A stretch of 64,000 nucleotides of DNA from positions 3,658,753-3,722,752 of the forward strand of contig NZ_LT896716.1 in the NCBI RefSeq assembly GCF_900187405.1, written 5' to 3'. Each line of letters starts with the position of its first letter. Position 1 is the first letter of the stretch. The notes under the pieces are model-generated. The model did no database searches. It was not told the origin of the DNA and was given only the letters and a program-made list of their open reading frames with translations. The position numbers and the translations under genes are program-made. This document shows, piece after piece, positions 16,945-28,200 of the stretch. The stretch is from Geobacter sp. DSM 9736. Lineage in GTDB: Bacteria > Desulfobacterota > Desulfuromonadia > Geobacterales > Geobacteraceae.

Positions 16945-19900
16945 GTGAGCAGCTATTTTAGGAGGATGGCGGCATTAGCGCAGGTCGGATTGTTGGCCTT
17001 GTGTCTAGTTGTCGCAATTTCAGGTGCAGCACAGGCCGCGCAGTACAGCATGACCTGTGCCTCTTGTCACGGGATGCCCCCGCTGGACGACACCACCCGA
17101 AATATCGGTACGGGTGCATTCCAAGGGAATCACCAGACTCACCAGCCGGCAGTTGCTACTGCTACTGATTGCGCGATGTGCCACAACGTCACAGGATTCC
17201 ACAATGGGCACATGGATGGGCGGATCAATTTACAGCCGAATGTAAATAATTCTCCGGCTACGGCTCAATACAGAGTAGGTGGGGCGGCTGTTGCATTCAA
17301 GAACCAGACATCTGTGCCTGTTCTTGGTTCCTGTTCCAATGCAAACTGCCATTTCGAGAGACAAACTCCTGTCTGGGGCAGCCCGAAACTGGGCGCACGC
17401 TCAGAAGCCGTCTGTTCCACTTGTCACGATGCAGTTCCGACCACGGATGCTCATGCAAAGCACACTGCATTCATTGCCTCCAAAAACTCAGTCCCTGCGG
17501 CAGATACCTGTAATTCCTGTCACGTAACCAATTATGGTGATGCAGCGCATGCCTTCGAGGTTGGGCGGGCTATCAAGGTGCAACTCGCTTCTGGAAAGTA
17601 TAGCACCGCCACCAAGGCGAGCTACCTGCCATCCCAGCAGTCTTCAAGGGTCGCTGGTGATTGTAGCAACCTTTACTGCCACAGTAACGGTGCAGGAAGC
17701 TTCACCAAGCCGAACTGGGGAACTCCGGCATCTGGAGCCTGCGGAACATGTCATGCTAATCCTCCGGTGACGTCGACCCACCAGACCTTCGGCGCAGCAG
17801 CAAATAACTGCTCGACCTGTCACATCGACACGGACGCAGCCCACGTAAATACAAAAATCGATAAATCGGCACGGCTGACCAGCGCGCCGCACTTCAATAA
17901 CGTTACCACCGGCTCATACCCGGCATCGTACATCACCTCGAGATCTGCCTGTGCGGACTGCCACAACACCACGGCCGGCAATCAAACGATTCGTCAGCAG
18001 TGGGCCGGCTCAGGCCATGGCACCACTACCGCTTCACCCTGGGTTTCTTCTGACTTCAAGACGCGCTCAGGCTGCGTACAGTGTCACACCACCACAGGCT
18101 TCGTAGCCTTCTCTTCGGCCAAGAAGACCTCCGCATGGGGTGTTGCTTCCGACAAGACGAAGGAAACCATCACTTGCCGTGCCTGCCACAGCGACGAGGC
18201 CACAGGTGCTGTGCGGATGGTTACTCCGGCTAAGACGTTCAGCAGCTATACTGCGTTCCGCAATGCCGACATGCGTACCTCCAATATCTGCGCCGACTGC
18301 CACAGCGGCAGGGATGCAGCCAACCGCAGAGTTGCCGTAATGACAAACTTCAGTACGGCTATGAGCTATGGCGCACATTATCTGCCCGCAGCGGGTACGG
18401 TACAGGGGATAACCGGCTACGCATTCCCCGGCCGCAGCTACACTCTTGCAGACAACAGCCACAGCAAGGCCGGGACGCTCAATGCCAACAACACCGGCAC
18501 TGACGGCCCCTGCGTTACCTGCCATATGACCGCTACCGATAAGCACACGTTCGGTGCTGTCACTACTGATGCCGGGGGTGCAATCACCGGTATCAAGACC
18601 ACCATCTGTACGAACTGCCACAGCAGTTCGCTTCCTGCAGCAACGCTCGATGCCAAGCGTGTAGCATTCAACAACGCCATGGATGTCCTTAAGGCAGCCT
18701 TTGCCGACAAGGGGATCATCTGGAACAGCACATCAAAGACCTTCAACACCACTACCGGTGGAACTGTCATCAAGTGGGGACTTAAAACCGGCAACGAGGC
18801 AGCTAGAAACAAGTACGGCGCGGCTTACAACTATCGTCTGTTCTATGCCGACCCCGCTGCCTACACCCACAACCCGGCGTATGCGCGTCAGTTGATAATT
18901 GATTCTATCGACGCAGCATATAATAACGGGATTGTTACCGGCGACATTACCGCAGCGCTTGCCGACCTGGTAAACAGAGGCAAGATCACACAGGTCCAGG
19001 CCGACAGCGTCGTGGCCTACAAGAGCCCGACGGCCAGCTGTAACGGCTGTCACGGAAATCCGCCGGCCACCACAACCCACACCGCGTTCGGCACTGCAGC
19101 AAATACCTGCTCGACCTGCCACGTATTCACCGGCGTGAACGGCGAGACGCACCTCAACGGCACGGTCAACAAGACGGCACTGCTTACGAGCGCACCGCAC
19201 TTCAACAACCTGACGGGAGCGAAGTTCCCGGCCTCGTACATCACCACCCAGTCTACCTGCGCTGACTGCCACAACACCACTGCAAACAACAAGACGATCC
19301 GTCAGCAGTGGGCCGGTTCCAGCCACGGGGATACCACGGGGCTGGCCTGGATCAACTATGACTTCAAAACCAGGGCCGGCTGCGTACAGTGTCACACCAC
19401 CACCGGTTTCGTAACCTTCTCGACTGCACGTAAGACCAGTGCCTGGGGCGTTGCTTCTGACAAGTCGAAAGAAACCCTTACCTGTCGTGGCTGCCACAGC
19501 GACGTAGCCTCGGGTGCGGTACGCAACGTCACCCGCTCGAATCCTTTCGACGTAGAAACCACCTACCAGAACGTCGAAATGTCCACGTCGAACATCTGTT
19601 CCAACTGCCACAGCGGCCGGAACAACGGCGTATCTATTCAGTCCAAGGTCGGGACCTCCGACTTCACCAACCTGGCCTTTATTTCGCCGCACTACCTGTC
19701 GGCTGCAGGTTCGGTACAGGGCAAAACTGCTTTCCACTTCCCCGGCCGCACCTACACTGGCTTTGCGGACAACGCTCACGGCAAGGTCGGCATGGGTAAC
19801 GCCAACGGTACCGGCACCACCGGCCCCTGCGTCGCCTGTCACATGACCAGTGGGGAGAAGCACACGTTCGAGCCGATATCTACCGCCTCCAACGGTGCGA

Positions 19901-22197
19901 TCACCAAGATCACCAGCACCTCATGTACCAAGTGTCACAACACATCGCTGCCGGCTGTCACGCTGGACACGAAGCGAGTTGACTTCAACAGCGCCCTCAA
20001 CGTCCTCAGGGCGGCCCTTGCAGCACGTACACCTGCCATCATCGTCACCGATGCCTACCCGTATGTCAGCAACAGGAACTGGGGCACGGGTCAGGCTGGT
20101 GCGAACCTGATGGGTGCAACCTTCAACCTCAAACTTTTCATTACCGAACCGGGCGCTTATGCCCATAACCCGGCGTATGCGAAGCAGATCATCGCAGACT
20201 CCATCGAAGCAGCAGTAACGGGGGGCACCGTAACAGGCGACCTCAATACCGCCCTGGCCACCCTGGTAACGCGTGGCACTATCACGCAGCCCCAGGCTGA
20301 CAGCGTTCTCGGTTACAGGGATCCCGAAGGCTCCTGTGCAACCTGTCACGGAAATCCGCCGGCCACCACAACCCACACCGCGTTCGGCACTGCAGCAAAT
20401 ACCTGCTCGACCTGCCACGTATTCACCGGCGTGAACGGCGAGACGCACCTCAACGGCACGGTCAACAAGACGGCACTGCTTACGAGCGCACCGCACTTCA
20501 ACAACCTGACGGGAGCGAAGTTCCCGGCCTCGTACATCACCACCCAGTCTACCTGCGCTGACTGCCACAACACCACTGCAAACAACAAGACGATCCGTCA
20601 GCAGTGGGCCGGTTCCAGCCACGGGGATACCACGGGGCTGGCCTGGATCAACTATGACTTCAAAACCAGGGCCGGCTGCGTACAGTGTCACACCACCACC
20701 GGTTTCGTAACCTTCTCGACTGCACGTAAGACCAGTGCCTGGGGCGTTGCTTCTGACAAGTCGAAAGAAACCCTTACCTGTCGTGGCTGCCACAGCGACG
20801 TAGCCTCGGGTGCGGTACGCAACGTCACCCGCTCGAATCCTTTCGACGTAGAAACCACCTACCAGAACGTCGAAATGTCCACGTCGAACATCTGTTCCAA
20901 CTGCCACAGCGGCCGGAACAACGGCGTATCTATTCAGTCCAAGGTCGGGACCTCCGACTTCACCAACCTGGCCTTTATTTCGCCGCACTACCTGTCGGCT
21001 GCAGGTTCGGTACAGGGCAAAACTGCTTTCCACTTCCCCGGCCGCACCTACACTGGCTTTGCGGACAACGCTCACGGCAAGGTCGGCATGGGTAACGCCA
21101 ACGGTACCGGCACCACCGGCCCCTGCGTCGCCTGTCACATGACCAGTGGGGAGAAGCACACGTTCGAGCCGATATCTACCGCCTCCAACGGTGCGATCAC
21201 CAAGATCACCAGCACCTCATGTACCAAGTGTCACAACACATCGCTGCCGGCTGTCACGCTGGACACGAAGCGAGTTGACTTCAACAGCGCCCTCAACGTC
21301 CTCAGGGCGGCCCTTGCAGCACGTACACCTGCCATCATCGTCACCGATGCCTACCCGTATGTCAGCAACAGGAACTGGGGCACGGGTCAGGCTGGTGCGA
21401 ACCTGATGGGTGCAACCTTCAACCTCAAACTGTTCATTACCGAACCGGGCGCTTATGCCCATAACCCGGCGTATGCGAAGCAGATCATCGCAGACTCCAT
21501 CGAAGCAGCAGTAATGGACGGCACCGTAACGGGCGACCTCAACACCGCCCTGGCTACCCTGGTAACGCGTGGCACTATCACACAGGCCCAGGCTGACAGC
21601 GTTCTCGGTTACAAGAATCCCGAAGGCTCCTGTACAACTTGCCACGGCAATCCGCCAAATAACGATACGCATCTTGGTATCGTGGCGGGGACATGCGCAA
21701 GCTGCCATGAGTACACCGGGGTAAACGGTGCAACTCACAATAACGGCACCGTAGACATGAATGCCACCGGCGGCAGCTGTGATGCTTGCCATGGTTACCC
21801 GCCTGCACCGCGTAAAATCGCAGAGGGACAGACTCTTGTATTCGGTAAGCAGGGTCAGTGGTCAAGCGCACGCTTCGAGGATTACTCGGGCGGTGGTGGT
21901 GCTCACCTCGTAGCAGCTCATATCAATCCAGGCGTCAAGCCTTCGGATGGCTGGGCACCGTGCCTCACCTGCCACGTAGACGGCTCTGCGGCACATGCCA
22001 GAACGTTGCCGGTCAAATACAACGTGAGCAACGTGACGGTCAAGATGAAGCAGAATTACAAGAAGTTCAACGTCAGCCAGTTCATTACCTACAGTGGCGC
22101 GAAGTTGAGCAATCCGCCGCTGCGTAACACAACAGGCAGCTGTTACAACTCCAGCTGTCACTTCAAGCAGTCTCCGCAGTGGAGTATAGAGAGGTAG
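16945..22197 (+). CDS. Giant secreted multiheme c-type cytochrome, 35 heme motifs, internal tandem duplication
   Basis: 1,750 residues from a GTG at 16945. AGGAGGAG at 16931 sets this start, and a typical signal peptide (AALAQVGLLALCLVVAISGAAQA) follows; the frame is open further upstream but that part is not protein-like. I count 32 CxxCH and 3 CX4CH motifs. Structure: N-terminal module shared with the 23- and 12-heme neighbours, three tandem 8-heme units of about 430 residues (the first diverged, the second and third nearly identical at DNA level), then a C-terminal cap shared with the 27-heme protein (FEDYSGGGGAH, NVSNVTVK, CYNSSCHFK). No membrane anchor is visible. Inferred role: extracellular electron conduit or filament-like wire. 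Confidence 0.9.
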   Translation: MSSYFRRMAALAQVGLLALCLVVAISGAAQAAQYSMTCASCHGMPPLDDTTRNIGTGAFQGNHQTHQPAVATATDCAMCHNVTGFHNGHMDGRINLQPNVNNSPATAQYRVGGAAVAFKNQTSVPVLGSCSNANCHFERQTPVWGSPKLGARSEAVCSTCHDAVPTTDAHAKHTAFIASKNSVPAADTCNSCHVTNYGDAAHAFEVGRAIKVQLASGKYSTATKASYLPSQQSSRVAGDCSNLYCHSNGAGSFTKPNWGTPASGACGTCHANPPVTSTHQTFGAAANNCSTCHIDTDAAHVNTKIDKSARLTSAPHFNNVTTGSYPASYITSRSACADCHNTTAGNQTIRQQWAGSGHGTTTASPWVSSDFKTRSGCVQCHTTTGFVAFSSAKKTSAWGVASDKTKETITCRACHSDEATGAVRMVTPAKTFSSYTAFRNADMRTSNICADCHSGRDAANRRVAVMTNFSTAMSYGAHYLPAAGTVQGITGYAFPGRSYTLADNSHSKAGTLNANNTGTDGPCVTCHMTATDKHTFGAVTTDAGGAITGIKTTICTNCHSSSLPAATLDAKRVAFNNAMDVLKAAFADKGIIWNSTSKTFNTTTGGTVIKWGLKTGNEAARNKYGAAYNYRLFYADPAAYTHNPAYARQLIIDSIDAAYNNGIVTGDITAALADLVNRGKITQVQADSVVAYKSPTASCNGCHGNPPATTTHTAFGTAANTCSTCHVFTGVNGETHLNGTVNKTALLTSAPHFNNLTGAKFPASYITTQSTCADCHNTTANNKTIRQQWAGSSHGDTTGLAWINYDFKTRAGCVQCHTTTGFVTFSTARKTSAWGVASDKSKETLTCRGCHSDVASGAVRNVTRSNPFDVETTYQNVEMSTSNICSNCHSGRNNGVSIQSKVGTSDFTNLAFISPHYLSAAGSVQGKTAFHFPGRTYTGFADNAHGKVGMGNANGTGTTGPCVACHMTSGEKHTFEPISTASNGAITKITSTSCTKCHNTSLPAVTLDTKRVDFNSALNVLRAALAARTPAIIVTDAYPYVSNRNWGTGQAGANLMGATFNLKLFITEPGAYAHNPAYAKQIIADSIEAAVTGGTVTGDLNTALATLVTRGTITQPQADSVLGYRDPEGSCATCHGNPPATTTHTAFGTAANTCSTCHVFTGVNGETHLNGTVNKTALLTSAPHFNNLTGAKFPASYITTQSTCADCHNTTANNKTIRQQWAGSSHGDTTGLAWINYDFKTRAGCVQCHTTTGFVTFSTARKTSAWGVASDKSKETLTCRGCHSDVASGAVRNVTRSNPFDVETTYQNVEMSTSNICSNCHSGRNNGVSIQSKVGTSDFTNLAFISPHYLSAAGSVQGKTAFHFPGRTYTGFADNAHGKVGMGNANGTGTTGPCVACHMTSGEKHTFEPISTASNGAITKITSTSCTKCHNTSLPAVTLDTKRVDFNSALNVLRAALAARTPAIIVTDAYPYVSNRNWGTGQAGANLMGATFNLKLFITEPGAYAHNPAYAKQIIADSIEAAVMDGTVTGDLNTALATLVTRGTITQAQADSVLGYKNPEGSCTTCHGNPPNNDTHLGIVAGTCASCHEYTGVNGATHNNGTVDMNATGGSCDACHGYPPAPRKIAEGQTLVFGKQGQWSSARFEDYSGGGGAHLVAAHINPGVKPSDGWAPCLTCHVDGSAAHARTLPVKYNVSNVTVKMKQNYKKFNVSQFITYSGAKLSNPPLRNTTGSCYNSSCHFKQSPQWSIER
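19047..20218 (+). repeat. Tandem repeat unit B inside the 35-heme cytochrome gene
   Basis: This 1,172-base stretch is matched at +1,296 bases (20343-21514). By eye the copies are identical except one T/G difference at 20136 versus 21432. The period is 432 codons and in frame, and each unit carries eight heme motifs. Outside this block the two units diverge modestly. Confidence 0.93.
20343..21514 (+). repeat. Tandem repeat unit C inside the 35-heme cytochrome gene
   Basis: Second copy of the block at 19047-20218. Near-identity including silent positions points to a recent duplication or ongoing gene conversion. Unit A, upstream at roughly 17750-19040, has the same heme order but is clearly diverged in sequence. 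Confidence 0.93.
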
Positions 22198-22208
22198 CAG
22201 GGCAGTGA

Positions 22209-22245
22209 GTGGAGGGGGGCCTGTGTCCCCCTCCACGTCTTAATT
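22209..22245 (+). terminator. Terminator-like hairpin after the 35-heme cytochrome
   Basis: A perfect 10-bp stem (GTGGAGGGGG/CCCCCTCCAC) begins 11 bases after the stop codon. The tail (GTCTTAATTT) is only moderately T-rich, so termination may be incomplete. The remaining gap to the next gene (to 22474) is AT-rich and holds an ACCTG/CAGGT small inverted repeat but no gene. Confidence 0.65.
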
Positions 22246-22474
22246 TCGAAAGTTATGTGGCTAAGTTAAGTAATTCACAATTCATGTCGAAGATATTGCT
22301 GTACCTGTTTGTGAGGCAGGTCACAGTTTTTACTTTTTCCCGCATTTACAATGGTTTTAGATAATCACATCAATGGTTGGAGATATTACAAATTTTTAAT
22401 TGTTTTTTTGTTGAAAAGTCTCCGTTCAAATATTAAAAACGTACAAATGTTTTTCTATGTGCAAGGAGTATGAG

Positions 22475-25189
22475 ATGAGAAATACGTTTGGAGCTACTAC
22501 CATAGTTCGCTCAAGAAATTGGCTCTTCCTGCTGCCTGTTCTCATGCTGTGTGGTATTCAGTCCGTGGAGGCCGCTCCGCAATACAATCTCACCTGCAGC
22601 TCCTGCCATAATATGCCCCCTCTAGACGGCGCTAGCAGGAATCCTGGGACCGGGGCTTTTACCGGCAATCACCTGACTCATCAGCCTGCCAGCGCCACCA
22701 GTGGCGACTGCGTTCTTTGCCACAGTGATGATGCCGCTGATTTTTCAACCGGTCATACCGATGGGACTATCAGCTTCAAGGCTAATATCAATGCATCACC
22801 TGCTGTCGGGCAGTATAAGGTTGCCGGCAGTGCCGTATTATTCAAGAACCAGACGTCGGTCCCTGCTTTGGGTACTTGTTCCAACGTCAATTGTCACTTC
22901 GAAAAAACGACACCACAATGGGGCGCGCCCGCATTAGGTGCTGCAGATATAGCAAACTGTTCCGTATGTCACGATGCATTGCCCTCCTCGAATTCACATG
23001 CAAAGCACATTTCCGCCGGTGGCGGCACTTTGGCTTCATGCGCTAAATGTCATCCCGATTACGCTGCCCCCGCTCTTCCCAAGCCTTACATGCATGCGAC
23101 GAGTGTCGGCCGCCCGATTCTCATAACAGCGGAAAATTCTTACATTGGCTCCAATAATCTCTATCTTCCCAGCCAGAGCGGAAGCCGAGTTTTGGGTAGC
23201 TGCGATACCGCAAGTTGTCACGATGATGGTACCGGAACACAGGTTGATACTCCTGCCTGGGGGACGGTTGTTCCGAGCTGCACCGTCTGTCACCCGCGCC
23301 AGCCCCAGTCCGGGAGCCATGAAGGGCATCTGGGCATGGGAGCGGTATGCGCAGACTGTCACGGTGGGACTGTTGAAGGCTCGACGGCGAATGCGAAGCA
23401 TGTCAATGAAGTCATAGACGTCTTCAAAACAAACCCCGGCGACCTTGGATATCCGCAGAACAAGGCAAAAGGAAGTGCATACGCTACCTGTTCAAATGCC
23501 AGCTGCCATGACAACGGAACCGGTGTTCCCAGCACTACTCCCGTCTGGGGAGATGTAGCTCCGAAATGTACTCAATGTCATGCTCTTAAGCCGACTACCG
23601 GAAGCCATACCGCTCACTTCAACGGAATGACCATGGTATGTTCAGACTGCCATAAGGGTGCAGTTGAGGGTGTCACTCCTCCGGTGGAGCATCTCGACCA
23701 CAACATCGATGCTTATGTAACCAATCCTGGAGATATGGGCTACCCGGCCAATAAGCCGAAAGGCACCGCAGGCGCAACCTGCAGCACTGCAACTTGTCAT
23801 GACGACGGGCGGGGAAACCTGGTTACCTCGCCAGCTTGGGGCACTCCCAATAATGACTGTTCAGCCTGTCATGCGAAACGGCCGACTACCGGGACTCATA
23901 CTCAACATGTTGTCGGCGTCGGCATGACCTGCGCAGGCTGTCATAAAGGGGCGATTGAAGGATCTACCGCTTCCCTGCAGCACATGGATCATAATGTCGA
24001 TGTTTACAAAACGGTAGACGGCGATCTTGGCTACCCTGCCAATAAGGCAAAGGGAAGCGCCTTTACTTCATGCTCGGCGTCTGCTTGTCATGGCACGTTG
24101 TCCCCCGCTTGGGGAGCCAATACCAACAGTTACCAGTGCACCAAGTGCCACGGCAAGGGCACTGTACTGCAGAACTACAGCACCGGCACGCATCAGCAGA
24201 GCGCTCCCGGCTACGACTCTGTCGGGCTCGGCACCGGAAGACAGACGGGAACGATTATCAGTGAAGTATCGGATGATCCCAAGGTCGGGGCGCATGACGC
24301 ACACCTCAGGTCCCGCAACAATATTGGAAAGCCTTCGCTCTGTACTGACTGCCATGCGGTACCCGCAACGGCTCTCATAGCGGGACATATGAACGGGTCG
24401 TCCCTCCCCAGCTTCAGCAAGTTCGTCAAGAACGTTGAGACTTCAACCGGCAGTAACGTGCCCTATACCTGGTCTTCAGGAGCATTGATCTCTTCCTATT
24501 CTGCCGGTACCTGTTCCAATACGTACTGCCATGGTTCCACGCTGCCAGGTGGAACGGACAAGAGCCCGAAATGGAACGTGGGAAGTTATCTCGATGGAAC
24601 GAGTGCAGACTGCGCGAAGTGCCATGGTAACCCTCCCACCACCTCTGTTAAATATCCTCACGCCGCAGGCGACACAGCTTGCTCGTCATGTCATCCGCAC
24701 GACGGTCACAAATCGGAGGTCGATCCGCTTAATGGTGTTCCTTTCCACCTCAACGGCAAACTCGAGGCCAACAAATACTGTGATACCTGCCATGACTATG
24801 ACACTCGCGGTGTAGGAGGAACTATCTGGGGCAAGGGTGCGCCGATGGCTGTAGAAGGTTTCGGCGCCCACGCAATGCATATCAACTACCTTAAAATGCG
24901 TATGAACGCGACATACCTCAATCCAAACGTGGATGAATACGGGCAGGGCTATGCCGCTGCCGTCTGCGGTGTTTGTCACACGAACGACCCGCTCAAGCAT
25001 GAGAAAGGGAATCGCAGCGCGCCGCGGGACATCACCTTTGGTGAAAGCAACGCACGCCAGTTTGGATCTGTCAGTGATTACACCCTCTGGTACAACGGAA
25101 GAACAGGCCAATCATCAGCCGTTCGACTCAAAACTTGTTCCAACATAGACTGCCACTACAAAACGTCGCCTATTTGGCAGCCGTTCTAG
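22475..25189 (+). CDS. Secreted multiheme c-type cytochrome, 23 heme motifs, CX4CH-rich
   Basis: 904 residues from ATG 22475, 6 bases after AAGGAG; an in-frame ATG at 22457 lacks a ribosome site. Signal peptide: NWLFLLPVLMLCGIQSVEA. I count 16 CxxCH and 7 CX4CH motifs, the highest CX4CH share in the locus. Residues about 225-540 are four tandem repeats of about 85 residues of the pattern CX4CH-DDG..P.WG-CxxCH..P.(S/T)GSH..H-CxxCH-G..EGST, which resembles the Geobacter CxxxxCH/CxxCH domain family. The N-terminal module resembles that of the 35-heme protein, and the protein ends in CX4CH-YK-SP-W. It ends 20 bases before the next cytochrome and is likely co-transcribed with it. Confidence 0.9.
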   Translation: MRNTFGATTIVRSRNWLFLLPVLMLCGIQSVEAAPQYNLTCSSCHNMPPLDGASRNPGTGAFTGNHLTHQPASATSGDCVLCHSDDAADFSTGHTDGTISFKANINASPAVGQYKVAGSAVLFKNQTSVPALGTCSNVNCHFEKTTPQWGAPALGAADIANCSVCHDALPSSNSHAKHISAGGGTLASCAKCHPDYAAPALPKPYMHATSVGRPILITAENSYIGSNNLYLPSQSGSRVLGSCDTASCHDDGTGTQVDTPAWGTVVPSCTVCHPRQPQSGSHEGHLGMGAVCADCHGGTVEGSTANAKHVNEVIDVFKTNPGDLGYPQNKAKGSAYATCSNASCHDNGTGVPSTTPVWGDVAPKCTQCHALKPTTGSHTAHFNGMTMVCSDCHKGAVEGVTPPVEHLDHNIDAYVTNPGDMGYPANKPKGTAGATCSTATCHDDGRGNLVTSPAWGTPNNDCSACHAKRPTTGTHTQHVVGVGMTCAGCHKGAIEGSTASLQHMDHNVDVYKTVDGDLGYPANKAKGSAFTSCSASACHGTLSPAWGANTNSYQCTKCHGKGTVLQNYSTGTHQQSAPGYDSVGLGTGRQTGTIISEVSDDPKVGAHDAHLRSRNNIGKPSLCTDCHAVPATALIAGHMNGSSLPSFSKFVKNVETSTGSNVPYTWSSGALISSYSAGTCSNTYCHGSTLPGGTDKSPKWNVGSYLDGTSADCAKCHGNPPTTSVKYPHAAGDTACSSCHPHDGHKSEVDPLNGVPFHLNGKLEANKYCDTCHDYDTRGVGGTIWGKGAPMAVEGFGAHAMHINYLKMRMNATYLNPNVDEYGQGYAAAVCGVCHTNDPLKHEKGNRSAPRDITFGESNARQFGSVSDYTLWYNGRTGQSSAVRLKTCSNIDCHYKTSPIWQPF

Positions 25190-25209
25190 GTTTGGGAGGA
25201 AATTACATC

Positions 25210-28200
25210 ATGGGTAAGAAACTGGGCAATTCTATAAAACGTATGAGCTGGCAGGCGAAAGCCGGGCTTGTAACGCTTTTCACTCTCCTCCTCACTGTTG
25301 GAATGTATCAGGGATGGTACGGCATCCTCACTTCTGAAGCAGCGCCTGTGGGAGGAAATGCTTGGACCTCGGTATATGCAAACCAAGCGTATCCGAACAA
25401 CTCCAATTACACTCTGACCATACCTTCGGGCCAGAACCGCCTGCTAGTAGTCGCAATCGGTACTACGCGAACCACCGCCGGTGCTGTAACCATCGCTACT
25501 CCTACCTTCGGCACCCGTCCGATGACGCTCGCCGCTGGTGATGCCGGGAGCACGACGACTTGGAATCATTCGGCACTTTACTACTTGACGGAAGCAGATC
25601 TCGCAGCCGCATCAAACTCAACACTCAATCTGACCATCAGTGGCGGAACGGCCTATTATAACTATGTTTATTACCGGGTCTACACAGGAGTAGATCAGAG
25701 TGCTCCCATTACCGCAGCCCGAAACTACAACAGCAACTCCACATCCAGCAGCAGCGTTGGTCCTTTCAATCCGACCCTTACAGTCGGCGCAAATGATCAA
25801 GCCATTGAGATCGTAAACCTTGCAAGAAACGCATCAGGTACAACTGCACCGAGTATCTCAACCTGGGCTACCGGTTGGACAACCGCCGGCGTAGCGCCCA
25901 CCGCGCGCACTACTTCAGGACCCACTGCACGGCTATACATCCGGGATCGGGCTGTCCCGACCGCTGTCACCAATGACGGTTCCACCCACACCGCCAGCAC
26001 TGCCAGTTCATGGAAGTCGATGACCGCAATGAGTCTGAAGGCTGCGCCTGCCTCTACAAGTCTCACAGTTTCGAACAATACTGCTATAGCAACAGGGAGT
26101 AAACTCGATAGCGATGAGGGCGTCCTGATGCAGCGCATTCAGGTGACAGGCTCGGGCCAGCTAGAGCTTAACTCCCTTACAATGAACAATACCGGAACTG
26201 CCACTACGATCGGCGCTGCAGAAATCTATATCTCTTCCTCCTCTCAAACAACGCTTCCTGCCGATGCTGTCCTGCTCGGCAGCGCTACCAACTGGGGAGG
26301 TGCCTCCACCCAAATCAGCCTTACCGGTGGAACACAGACAAACAGGACATTGGGAGGTACGCAGCCGCTGACCAAATACCTCTACATTGTGTATGACATG
26401 TCAATTGGACAGGCAGGAAGCACTGTCGGTTCCCGTGTGACTGCAGTCGGTGTTGCATCCCCCAACACGGGGGCAACAGGCCTGAGCCTCAGTTCCAATA
26501 CCCTTACTCTTACCCGCTCCGGCAACCTCCTTTCGGTCACCGGAAACATTCCCGGCCGCACCACAGCCAAGGATTCCGACGCCGCGGTCGTGATGCAGCA
26601 CTTCCAGGTTGACTGCGACGCTGCATTCGATAACGCACTGCAGATCGATTCCGTTACCATCGAGGATCTGGGAACCGCAGCACTCGTCGATTCCGTCAAG
26701 GTCTATATCAGCTCGGTTGAGGAAGCCGATGCTACTGTGCTGCCAGCTTCAGCAAAACTGATAGGCGCTATTGGAGAATGGAACAAGACTTCCACGGTGA
26801 TAGATTTCAACGAACATGATCCCGGCACTACAGCCGACAGAACCGTCATAGCCAATGGGACGTTGAACGGTGGACCCAAGTACATCTATATAGTCTACAG
26901 CATGCATTACGATGATGTATTTGTCGCCGGCAAGACAGTTCAGTCGAAAGTGACTGCAGTGGGAGTCGCTTCTCCGGATGGCGGTGCAAACAACCTCAGC
27001 CTTCTCTCAAACACCATCACGCTCACCCGTGGAACCTGGTCCAAGATTACCAGCTGCGGTGGTTGTCACGACACGGCCAATATCCAGGATGGAACTGCTC
27101 GTAACGTTCCCGATGGTAAATTCATCGGCTCTCACAACAAACATACCAATGCACTGGCAATGGACTGTATTGTCTGCCATGCCAAACCACCGATCAACAA
27201 ATTCAATCACGCCGACGGATTTATCAACCTTACAGGAGCTGTAGGGAAAGGTTATTCCAAAACCAAAAAGTTTCAGGTCTCGAATAATCCGACAATGGGA
27301 ACATGCTCCGGTCTTTACTGCCACAGTAACGGTACATCCGTAGCTACCGGAAATGTTCAGCCTATCCAGACTCCTGCTTGGGGGGGAAGTACCAATTGCA
27401 GCAGCTGTCATGCATTCCCACCGGCATACACAAGCGGGACACCTAAAGCAAATACGCATTCCGCCAGTGGTCATAATATCGGCTGCGACAGATGCCATTA
27501 CTCGGTTACCACCAATGGAACTTCCGTAACAAATGGTGCAAATCACGGTAATAATGCCTATGATGTAAGCCCGAATACCGGGGCCGGCATAAGTTTCACC
27601 TATACATTTGCACCTTCAGGAGGCACATGCTCCTCCAATGCGTGCCACGGCAACGTCGCTTGGGGCGGTTCCCTCGGCTGCATAGAGTGTCATAACAAGA
27701 CTATCACGCGAACCAAAGGGCGGCCCGGGACCACTCTCGCTAATGTCTCAGCCGAGTTCGGACTGGCATGGGGGCACAAGAAGGCTGGGCGAGGGGCAGT
27801 AACGAGCGCCGACTGCATCGTGTGCCACCTTGAGGGTGTTTCGTCAACAGGCAGAACCTCCTCGTACCATCAAAACGGCAACATCGATCTGAGAGACCCT
27901 GACGGCACCGGTGAGGCACAGATTAAAGATGTTTCCGGTGTAAATGCTTTTGCGTTCGCACGGTTTTCAACATCATATGCAGCTGGAACAAGGACCTCGA
28001 CAGGGCACAACTCCAATACCGACATCGCCAACGTGATAACTCAGAAATTCTGTCTCGCCTGCCATGATGCCGATGGTGCTACCAACACTACCGCCCGTTC
28101 GGGTGCCAATGCTACGCAGTACATGCCATGGAACGGTGTTCAGCTCGGTGCAAACTATACGGCAACCAATGGCGCTACCGGGACCCAGGGGCTCGTTAAC

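Noticed and set aside
18733-21159. Two long minus-strand open frames (376 and 412 residues) opposite the 35-heme cytochrome
   Set aside because: They repeat only because the plus-strand DNA is duplicated; no start signals or recognisable domains.
17750-21634. CRISPR-like array suggested by repeated DNA
   Set aside because: The repeats are long in-frame coding units of 1,296 bases, not short repeats with unique spacers.
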